The notes beneath the pieces were generated by a model. That model searched no databases, was not told the origin of the DNA, and saw nothing but the letters and a program-made list of their open reading frames with translations. Shown one piece after another: positions 1 through 5,010 of a stretch of 5,010 nt of DNA; the first letter of the stretch is position 1, and the number at the start of each line of letters is the position of its first letter. The stretch is taken from NCBI GenBank assembly GCA_964249915.1, contig CAXUEL010000251.1, positions 1 through 5,010 on the forward strand, in the 5' to 3' direction. The stretch comes from Lichenicola sp964249915. Its GTDB lineage: Bacteria; Pseudomonadota; Alphaproteobacteria; Acetobacterales; Acetobacteraceae. The translations under genes and the position numbers were made by a program.

Positions 1-2639
1 GTCCGGCCGGGTCGGGGTCGGGCGGCTTCGGGCGGCGCGGTCCGGGCCCGCGCCGGCGGCGCTTCCGCGTCGTGCGCACCCTGGCCGGCGCGGTGCTGGC
101 GGTGGCGCTGCTGCTCGGCGGCACCGCGGCGCTGGTGGTGTGGCGCAAGTACGAGCTGCTCACCGCCGACTTGCCGACGGTGGGGGTGCTGCGCACCTAC
201 CAGCCGCCGGTGATGAGCCGGATCTATGCCGGCGACGGGCGGGTGATCGCCGAGCTCGCCGCGGAGCGCCGGCTGTTCGTGCCCTACAGCGCCATCCCGG
301 ACCGGGTGAAGGCGGCGTTCCTGTCGGCCGAGGACCAGAACTTCTACACCCATGGCGGCGTCGACCCGCTGGCGATCCTGCGCGCCGCCGTCACCGACCT
401 CCAAACCTTCCACAAGCGCCGCCCGATCGGTGCCTCGACCATCACCCAGCAGGTGGCGCGGATCATGCTGCTGGGCTCCAACGCCCGCACCTTCGACCGC
501 AAGGCCAAGGAAGCGATCCTGGCGATCCGCATCGAGCAGACGCTCAGCAAGGAGCGGATCCTCGAGATCTATCTGAACGAGATCTATCTCGGCTCCGGCG
601 CCTACGGCATCACCGCGGCCGCCCAGACCTACTTCGACAAGCCGCTCGACCAGCTCGACCCGGCGCAGGCCGCCTTTCTCGGCGCGCTGCCGAAGTCGCC
701 GACCAACTACAACCCGTACCGGTTCCCCGAGGCGGCGAAGGGCCGGCGCGACTGGGTGCTGGACCGCATGGCCGACACCCACGCCATCACCGAGGCGGAC
801 GCGCAGGCGGCCAAGGCGGAGCCGCTGGTGCCGACCGCCTTCACCCGTCCCGGTCCCGTTCCGGGCTCGGAATGGTTCTCCGAGGAGGTGCGCCGCCAGC
901 TGATCGACCGCTACGGCCAGAACCAGACCATGCAGGGCGGGCTGGTGGTGCAGACCAGCCTCGAGCCGAAGCTGCAGGACGAGGCGACGCGGGACCTGCG
1001 CGACGGGCTGATGCACTACGACCGCCTCCATGGCGGATGGCGTGGCGCCGTCGCCCACCTGGACGGCGTCGGCAACCTGCGCCGCGGCCGGACGCCGCGC
1101 GGCGCTCCCCCGGCGGCGCCTGCCACCAGCTGGCAGGCCTCGCTGGCCACCGTTTCCCGTCCCGCCGGCATGCTGCCGGATTGGCGGCTGGCGGTGGTGC
1201 TGTCGCCGGCCCTCGGCACGCTCGGCTGGCTCGACGACGACGCCGGCCGGGGCGGCTTGGCCACGCCGCACGACGCGGTGCTGCGGAACGAGGACATCGC
1301 CTGGATCCACACCTATCGCGCGCTGCGCGCCGGCGACGTGCTGATGGTGCAGCCCGATCGCGACGCCGACGGCCACGCGGCCGGGCCGGTGTCGCTGCGC
1401 CAGATCCCCCAGGTCGAGGGCGCGCTGGTCAGCCTGGACCCGACCACCGGCCGGGTGCTGGCGCTGGTCGGCGGCTGGAGCTTCGAGAACAGCCAGTTCA
1501 ACCGTGCCACCCAGGCGTTGCGGCAGCCCGGCTCCTCGTTCAAGCCGATCGTCTACCTGGCCGGCATGATGCAGGGCATCTCGCCCAGCCAGAAGTTCGA
1601 GGACGAGCCGTACTCCAACGGCTCCTGGCACCCGAGCAACTACGAGAAGACCTTCAACGGCCCGACCACGCTGCACGACGCGCTGCGCAAGTCGCTCAAC
1701 CTGGTGACGATCCGGCTGGCGGCGCATATCGGCATGAGCAGCGTCGCCAAGCTGGCGATCGACCTGCACGAGGTCGACGCCATGCCCAAGGTGCTGCCGG
1801 CGGTGCTGGGCGCTGTGGAGACCACCGTGCTGCGCGAGGCGGGCGCCTACGCCTCGATCGAGGCCGGCGGCAGGGAGGTGCTGCCCAGCCTGATCGACGA
1901 CGTGCAGGACCGCGACGGCCACGTGATCTGGCGCCCGGCCGGGCTCGGCGTGCAGGCCGGCTCCGACCCCAACCAGCCGCCGACCCTGACCGACACCCGC
2001 CGCCAGGTCGCCGACCCGGCGTCGGCCTACCAGGTGGTGCAGATGATGAAGGCGGTGCTGCAGCCAGGCGGCACCGGACGGCAGGCGGGAGCCGGGATCG
2101 ACTTCCCCGTCGCCGGCAAGACCGGCACCAGCCAGGACTTCCACGACGCCTGGTTCGCCGGCTTCTCGCCCAGCCTGCTGACGGTGGTGTGGGTGGGCTT
2201 CGACAACCCGCAGACCCTGGGCGAGAAGGAGGACGGCGACACCGTCGCCGGACCGATCTGGAACCGCTTCATGAAGGCGGCGCTGGCGGACCGTCCCAAG
2301 GTCGAGTTCCGGGTGCCGGACGGGGTGGCGGTGGTGCGCTACGGCGACGCGGTGGACGCGTTCAAGCCGGGCCAGGAGCCGGGCATCAGCCACAACCTCA
2401 ACCCGGCGGTGGCGGAAAGCCAGGTGCTCAGCGCCGCCGACACCGGCGCCGAGAACCTGCCCGACGCGGAGTCCGAGATGGGCAGCGGGACCGCCGAAGC
2501 GTCCGGCTCGAGCACGGCGGTGGACGCGCCGGGTCCGGGCGTCGGGGCGCCGGGCGCCGTCGCCGGCCGTGCCAGCGCCCTGGCCGCGGCGCCGCCCAAG
2601 CCCGCCGGGGGTGACATCGGCATGGGCGGACTGTATTGA
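1..2639 (+). CDS. mrcA: Penicillin-binding protein 1A, bifunctional transglycosylase/transpeptidase (5' end outside window)
   Basis: Class A PBP that polymerises lipid II into glycan strands and cross-links the stem peptides in the periplasm, anchored in the inner membrane. Numbering from the GTG at 72, the order is: a membrane segment (about residues 3-24); a GT51 glycosyltransferase domain with E87-D-Q-N-F-Y (catalytic Glu motif), S122-T-I-T-Q-Q and the RKAKE...ILEIYLNEIYLG block; an OB-like linker domain (about 300-440); and a transpeptidase domain with all three active-site motifs, S488-S-F-K, S541-L-N and K683-T-G-T. The last 80 or so residues are a low-complexity Ala/Gly/Pro/Ser tail ending in GGLY. 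The frame stays open from position 3 to the GTG and encodes a Gly- then Arg-rich stretch (RRRRFR) that suits a cytoplasmic tail before the membrane helix, so the true start is probably upstream of the window. All catalytic residues are present and no frameshift is seen. Family assignment is very secure; the 5' end is not. Confidence 0.95.
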   Translation, partial: PAGSGSGGFGRRGPGPRRRRFRVVRTLAGAVLAVALLLGGTAALVVWRKYELLTADLPTVGVLRTYQPPVMSRIYAGDGRVIAELAAERRLFVPYSAIPDRVKAAFLSAEDQNFYTHGGVDPLAILRAAVTDLQTFHKRRPIGASTITQQVARIMLLGSNARTFDRKAKEAILAIRIEQTLSKERILEIYLNEIYLGSGAYGITAAAQTYFDKPLDQLDPAQAAFLGALPKSPTNYNPYRFPEAAKGRRDWVLDRMADTHAITEADAQAAKAEPLVPTAFTRPGPVPGSEWFSEEVRRQLIDRYGQNQTMQGGLVVQTSLEPKLQDEATRDLRDGLMHYDRLHGGWRGAVAHLDGVGNLRRGRTPRGAPPAAPATSWQASLATVSRPAGMLPDWRLAVVLSPALGTLGWLDDDAGRGGLATPHDAVLRNEDIAWIHTYRALRAGDVLMVQPDRDADGHAAGPVSLRQIPQVEGALVSLDPTTGRVLALVGGWSFENSQFNRATQALRQPGSSFKPIVYLAGMMQGISPSQKFEDEPYSNGSWHPSNYEKTFNGPTTLHDALRKSLNLVTIRLAAHIGMSSVAKLAIDLHEVDAMPKVLPAVLGAVETTVLREAGAYASIEAGGREVLPSLIDDVQDRDGHVIWRPAGLGVQAGSDPNQPPTLTDTRRQVADPASAYQVVQMMKAVLQPGGTGRQAGAGIDFPVAGKTGTSQDFHDAWFAGFSPSLLTVVWVGFDNPQTLGEKEDGDTVAGPIWNRFMKAALADRPKVEFRVPDGVAVVRYGDAVDAFKPGQEPGISHNLNPAVAESQVLSAADTGAENLPDAESEMGSGTAEASGSSTAVDAPGPGVGAPGAVAGRASALAAAPPKPAGGDIGMGGLY

Positions 2640-2672
2640 CCGGGCCGCCCCATCCGGGATCACCGAACCGCC

Positions 2673-3804
2673 ATGTCCGCCGAGACCGAAGCCCTCAACG
2701 AGCAGATCAAGCAGTCGGTGGCGCTGCTGAGGAGGCATCTTTGACTGGGATGTCGCGCAAGGCCGCCTCGCCGAGCTGAACGCCCAGGTCGAGGACCCGG
2801 GCCTTTGGAACGATGCCGGCGCAGCGCAGAAGCTGATGCGCGAGCGTACGACGCTCGCCGGCCAGGTCGAGGGCGTGCAGCGCCTGGAGGCCGAGGTGCG
2901 CGACGCCATGGAGCTGGCCGAGCTAGCCGAGGCGGAGGGCGACGCCGCCATGGTCGCCGACGCGGTGGGCAGCCTCAAGGCGTTGGCGGCGGAAGCCAAG
3001 CGGCGCGAGATCGAGAGCCTGCTGTCCGGCGAGGCCGACGGCAACGATGCCTACCTGGAGGTCAACGCCGGCGCCGGCGGCACCGAGGCGCAGGACTGGG
3101 CCGAGATGCTGCTGCGCATGTACACCCGCTGGGCCGAGCAGCACGGCCACACCGTCACCCTGATGGAGAGTTCGGAGGGCGAGCAGGCCGGGCTCAAGTC
3201 GGCGACGCTGCAGGTGTCCGGCCCCAACGCCTATGGCTGGCTCAAGACCGAGGCGGGGGTGCACCGGCTGGTGCGGATCAGCCCGTTCGACAGCGCCGCA
3301 CGCCGGCAGACCTCGTTCGCCAGCGTCTGGGTGTATCCCGTGGTGGACGACAGCATCGAGATCGAGATCAACGACGCCGACCTGAAGGTGGACACGTTCC
3401 GCGCCTCCGGCGCCGGCGGGCAGCACGTCAACAAGACCGAGTCAGCGATCCGCATCACCCACGTGCCGTCGGGGATCATCGTCGCCTGCCAGACCGACCG
3501 CTCCCAGCACCGCAACCGGGCCACGGCGATGAACATGCTGAAGGCGCGGCTGTACGAGGCCGAGCTGCAGAAGCGCGAGGCGGCGGCGGCGATCACCGAG
3601 GCGGGCAAGACCGACATCGGCTGGGGCCACCAGATCCGCTCCTACGTGCTGGCACCCTACCAGCTGGTGAAGGACCTCCGTACCGGGGTCGAGAAGGGCA
3701 ACCCGGACGCGGTGCTGGACGGCAACCTCGACGAGTTCATGGCGGCCTCGCTCGCTTCCCGCGTCGGCGCCACGCGCAGCGAGGCCAGCGCGTCGGCACA
3801 ATAA
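2673..3804 (+). CDS. prfB: Peptide chain release factor 2 (RF2), expressed by +1 programmed frameshift
   Basis: RF2 recognises UGA and UAA in the ribosomal A site and triggers peptidyl-tRNA hydrolysis in the cytoplasm. Translation starts at ATG 2673 and reads 23 codons to an in-frame TGA (2742-2744). Skipping T2742 continues in the frame of 2743-3804 with Asp-Trp-Asp, giving 376 residues, close to the usual RF2 length of about 365. The post-shift frame has the stop-codon-reading tripeptide S203-P-F (RF2 type, not the RF1 type), the catalytic G248-G-Q within SGAGGQHVNKTES, and the conserved tail region SDIGWGHQIRSYVL-like (here TDIGW...). The residue four before the GGQ glycine is Ala, the usual form; E. 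coli K-12 has the less active Thr. The Met at 2836 is internal and not the start. No good Shine-Dalgarno is visible before 2673; the 32-base gap after mrcA fits co-transcription. The mrcA-prfB order is, from memory, common in Alphaproteobacteria. Confidence 0.96.
2730..2745 (+). promoter_or_regulatory. prfB: prfB +1 recoding site (autoregulatory frameshift signal)
   Basis: The parts are an internal Shine-Dalgarno AGGAGG (2730-2735), a three-base spacer CAT, the slippery codon CTT (2739-2741), then TGA with a following C (2742-2745). This matches the E. coli layout (AGGGGG, three bases, CTT TGA C) with the same spacing. In the known mechanism, scarce RF2 makes the ribosome pause at the weak UGA-C stop, tRNA-Leu slips from CUU to UUU, and full-length RF2 is made; abundant RF2 terminates there and yields a 23-residue peptide. 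The split frames and motif are seen directly; the feedback behaviour is inferred from the family. Confidence 0.95.
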
Positions 3805-3858
3805 CGGTCGCTGGCCGGTCCCGGTCTGTGGCCAACCAATGGCTCCGCCCCGGGCAGC

Positions 3859-3879
3859 TGCACGACCGTGCAAATTTTT
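3859..3879 (+). terminator. Candidate intrinsic terminator of the mrcA-prfB unit
   Basis: The 14-base perfect palindrome TGCACG-AC-CGTGCA (3859-3872) is followed after AA by five Ts (3875-3879), 54 bases past the prfB stop. As RNA it would fold as a 5-bp stem with a four-base GACC loop, then a short U tract. The stem is short and the U tract only five long, so termination may be partial; the sequence could also be a protein-binding palindrome. Its position at the end of one unit and before a separate promoter favours a terminator. Confidence 0.5.
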
Positions 3880-4063
3880 ACACGCGGATGCGGATCTTTT
3901 CTGCCTAATCCTTGGGCATATGGTCCTCGGACCGTCGCTCCCGCACAGGTGCCGCTGCCAAAACACGCTGTCGGGAACTGCCTCGATCGCAAGCGGCAAG
4001 GCCTGGTCAGATCTTCGGCAAATGCTTCCAGGAACGCCTATGGCGAATGGCTGGATAACGTTC

Positions 4064-4092
4064 TTGACATGACAGCGGCGAAAACCTTTCTG
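4064..4092 (+). promoter_or_regulatory. Candidate sigma-70-type promoter for tonB
   Basis: A perfect -35 hexamer TTGACA (4064-4069, preceded by C as is frequent in Alphaproteobacteria) is followed 17 bases later by TTTCTG (4087-4092), a poor -10 match. Transcription would start near 4099 and give a leader of roughly 115 bases before the tonB ATG. The -35 match and its location in the only A/T-richer part of the gap support it; the weak -10 leaves real doubt, and a weak -10 may imply activator dependence. Confidence 0.4.
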
Positions 4093-4103
4093 TGTCGCAC
4101 AAA

Positions 4104-4149
4104 GATCCGCCGCCGGTGGCCGCCGACCGCCCTTCGGAGGCGGATCGGC
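4104..4149 (+). repeat. Overlapping inverted repeats in the tonB leader
   Basis: Two pairings share one right arm. GATCCGCC (4104-4111) is the exact reverse complement of GGCGGATC (4139-4146). Alternatively CCGCC (4127-4131) pairs with GGCGG (4139-4143), capped by a C-TTCG-G tetraloop with one bulged A, and extended outward by GCCG (4122-4125) with CGGC (4146-4149). The two folds exclude each other. The pairings are seen in the sequence; function is unknown, and GC-rich DNA yields such stems by chance fairly often. Confidence 0.5.
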
Positions 4150-4180
4150 TCGACGCGCGCTGGAACGGCAGCAGGTAACG

Positions 4181-4198
4181 GTTCCCGCCATCGGGAAC
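4181..4198 (+). repeat. Perfect 7-bp inverted repeat just upstream of the tonB ribosome binding site
   Basis: GTTCCCG (4181-4187) and CGGGAAC (4192-4198) are perfect reverse complements around the four-base centre CCAT. The right arm ends three bases before the AGGAG (4202-4206) of tonB. It could be an RNA hairpin that affects ribosome access or a dyad operator for a dimeric regulator. A further GGAAC at 4162-4166 could compete for the left arm. I do not recognise it as a known operator. Confidence 0.6.
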
Positions 4199-4214
4199 GC
4201 TAGGAGTTTGCGGA

Positions 4215-4874
4215 ATGGACTACGCGCAACAGCAGCGAAGCCCGATGCGCCACGTGGTCGGCCTCGGCATCGTCATCCTGCTGCACGTGCTGCTGATCTA
4301 TGCGCTGCTGAACGGGCTCGGCCGTGCCGTGATCGACGTGATCAAGCCGCCGATCACCACCAAGATCGTCAAGGAGGTGCCACCGCCTCCGCCGCCCCCG
4401 CCGCCGCCGCCGCCGCCGGTGCTGACCTCGCCGCCGCCGCCGTACATCCCGCCGCCGTTGATCCAGATCGAGCAGCCGCCGCCGCCGCATGCGATCCGCA
4501 CCGTGACCCGCACCCCGCCGCCGACGCCGAACCCGGCGCCGTTCACCGCCGCACCCCCGGCGCCGCCCGGACCCAAGGTGCCGGACCGCTCCGCCGGCGT
4601 GCGTCCGCTGAACAACGTCAGGCCGGAGTTCCCTGCGGACATGCAGGAGGCCGGTCGCTCGGGCAGCGTCACCATGGCCTGCGACATCAGCGCGTCGGGC
4701 ACCACCAGCAACTGCCAGGTGGTCAACGTCGTGGGCGGCCAGTCCTTCGCCCGCAGCGCCCTGGAGTACGTCCGCGCCGCCCGCTTCTCGCCCGCCATCC
4801 ACGCCGGCGTGGCGGTTCCGCAGGCGCACCACGTGTGGAACATCTCCTTCCAGATGGCCGATTCGGACGAGTAG
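4215..4874 (+). CDS. tonB: Energy transducer TonB
   Basis: Links the proton motive force, harvested by an ExbB-ExbD complex in the inner membrane, to TonB-dependent outer-membrane receptors (siderophores, other scarce nutrients). The 219-residue protein has a short N-terminal cytoplasmic stretch and one membrane segment (about residues 14-34) with a His (H24) where TonB proteins carry their functionally important membrane His; the Ser usually four residues before it is Val here. Next comes a proline-rich spacer (about 49-125) starting with 12 consecutive Pro codons (residues 56-67) and further PPPP runs. The C-terminal TonB domain (about 128-214) has the VRPEFP motif (135-140, the usual PxYP) and a Cys pair, C156 and C167, that could form a periplasmic disulfide. 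ATG 4215 is chosen because AGGAG lies eight bases upstream (4202-4206) and the membrane segment follows directly. It is followed after 81 bases by a probable partner gene. Which receptor it serves cannot be told; TolA-like or specialised TonB roles remain possible. Confidence 0.92.
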   Translation: MDYAQQQRSPMRHVVGLGIVILLHVLLIYALLNGLGRAVIDVIKPPITTKIVKEVPPPPPPPPPPPPPVLTSPPPPYIPPPLIQIEQPPPPHAIRTVTRTPPPTPNPAPFTAAPPAPPGPKVPDRSAGVRPLNNVRPEFPADMQEAGRSGSVTMACDISASGTTSNCQVVNVVGGQSFARSALEYVRAARFSPAIHAGVAVPQAHHVWNISFQMADSDE

Positions 4875-4942
4875 GTCCGGCCACCGCTTCCGACCAGAAC
4901 ACACGCCGATCCAGGCCCGCGCATCGCCTTCCGGCCGTTATC

Positions 4943-4948
4943 AGAGGA
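4943..4948 (+). promoter_or_regulatory. Ribosome binding site of the gene starting at 4956
   Basis: AGAGGA lies seven bases before ATG 4956. A GTG in the same frame directly precedes it (4953) but would leave only four bases of spacing, so the ATG is the better start. Confidence 0.65.
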
Positions 4949-4955
4949 CCCCGTG

Positions 4956-5010
4956 ATGACCAGACTGCACCGCCTCCCCATCCTCGCGACCCCAGCCCTG
5001 GCGATGGCGC
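4956..5010 (+). CDS. Start of a secreted or membrane protein, probably ExbB/TolQ-type proton channel subunit (cut by right edge)
   Basis: Only 18 codons are visible: MTRLHRLPILATPALAMA. Basic residues (R3, R6) followed by a hydrophobic Ala/Leu-rich run look like the n- and h-regions of a signal peptide. A clear ribosome binding site precedes the ATG, and the gene follows tonB by 81 bases on the same strand. In many Proteobacteria with this kind of TonB the next gene is exbB (MotA/TolQ/ExbB family), and many of those ExbB proteins carry a cleavable signal peptide with an Ala-rich extension. That identity is inference from context; nothing family-specific is within the window. A different periplasmic protein is possible. 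Confidence 0.6.
   Translation, partial: MTRLHRLPILATPALAMA

Larger units (their letters stand above)
3805..4214. other. Non-coding region between prfB and tonB
   Basis: A 410-base gap without a credible gene. The open frames across it (for example from GTG 3868 to a stop at 4203, and a long minus-strand frame running back into prfB) use third codon positions with many A and T, unlike the strongly G/C-biased neighbours, resemble no family I know, and the first would end right at the tonB ribosome binding site. The stretch 3871-4100 is visibly richer in A/T than its surroundings, as expected for regulatory DNA. It holds a candidate terminator, a candidate promoter and several inverted repeats, listed separately. 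I see no AT-rich palindrome resembling a classical Fur box or an Irr control element. Confidence 0.75.

Noticed and set aside
140..2614. An 824-codon + strand frame overlapping mrcA
   Set aside because: An Arg/Ala/Gly-rich shadow of mrcA in another frame; the mrcA frame holds all GT51 and transpeptidase motifs.
3877..3911. TTTACA followed by TAATCC as a second promoter
   Set aside because: The spacing is about 23 bases, too long for a sigma-70 promoter.
3922..3933. Inverted repeat GGTCC-TC-GGACC
   Set aside because: Only 5 bp, no T tract, and no placement that suggests a role; likely chance.
3442..4191. A 249-codon minus-strand frame overlapping the 3' half of prfB
   Set aside because: More than half lies antisense to conserved prfB sequence; long antisense frames are expected in high-G+C DNA, and the product has no recognisable domain.
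3868..4203. A 111-codon + strand frame in the prfB-tonB gap
   Set aside because: Begins with GTG inside the terminator-like palindrome, has no ribosome binding site, uses A/T-rich third positions unlike its neighbours, resembles no known family and ends at the tonB Shine-Dalgarno.
4380..4490. CCG triplet array as a CRISPR or mobile repeat
   Set aside because: It is in-frame proline coding in the TonB spacer, with no spacer-repeat periodicity.
4874..4950. GGTCC after the tonB stop pairing with GGACC over the next gene's ribosome binding site
   Set aside because: Only five base pairs across about 67 bases; too weak and too likely by chance to call a regulatory structure.
4200..4981. Minus-strand frames opposite tonB with Gly-rich or Arg-rich repeats
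   Set aside because: These are complements of the proline-codon array in tonB, which has clear motifs and a ribosome binding site.

Overview
The window is a high-G+C segment (third codon positions almost all G or C) that reads like a chromosomal housekeeping region of an alphaproteobacterium. The best guess is the order Rhodospirillales, perhaps an Acetobacteraceae-like lineage. That guess rests on the mrcA-prfB gene order, the base composition and the type of TonB present; no taxonomic marker gene is in the window. All genes lie on the + strand.

Layout: (1) positions 1-2639 hold a bifunctional class A penicillin-binding protein (PBP1A, mrcA/ponA) whose reading frame runs off the left edge. 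(2) After a 32-base gap, positions 2673-3804 hold prfB, peptide chain release factor 2. It is split by an in-frame UGA and needs the classic +1 programmed frameshift (internal Shine-Dalgarno AGGAGG, then CTT TGA C), so a frame-by-frame gene caller would miss its N-terminus. (3) Positions 3805-4214 form a 410-base non-coding stretch. It has a candidate intrinsic terminator for prfB near its start, a candidate sigma-70-type promoter near 4064, and several inverted repeats between that promoter and the next start codon. (4) Positions 4215-4874 encode a TonB energy transducer with an N-terminal membrane anchor, a very proline-rich periplasmic spacer and a C-terminal TonB domain. (5) From 4956 to the right edge a second gene begins with a good ribosome binding site and a signal-peptide-like start. 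From context it is probably the ExbB/TolQ-type proton channel subunit, but only 18 codons are visible.

The genes form two units. mrcA-prfB (wall synthesis plus translation termination) is probably co-transcribed and ends at the hairpin near 3859. The tonB unit probably has its own promoter and, with the downstream gene, would energise TonB-dependent outer-membrane uptake. I found no mobile element, CRISPR array, tRNA or rRNA, and nothing that looks like a wholly new system. The observations most worth following are the structured leader of tonB, including a perfect 7-bp inverted repeat ending three bases before its Shine-Dalgarno sequence, and the recoding site in prfB.
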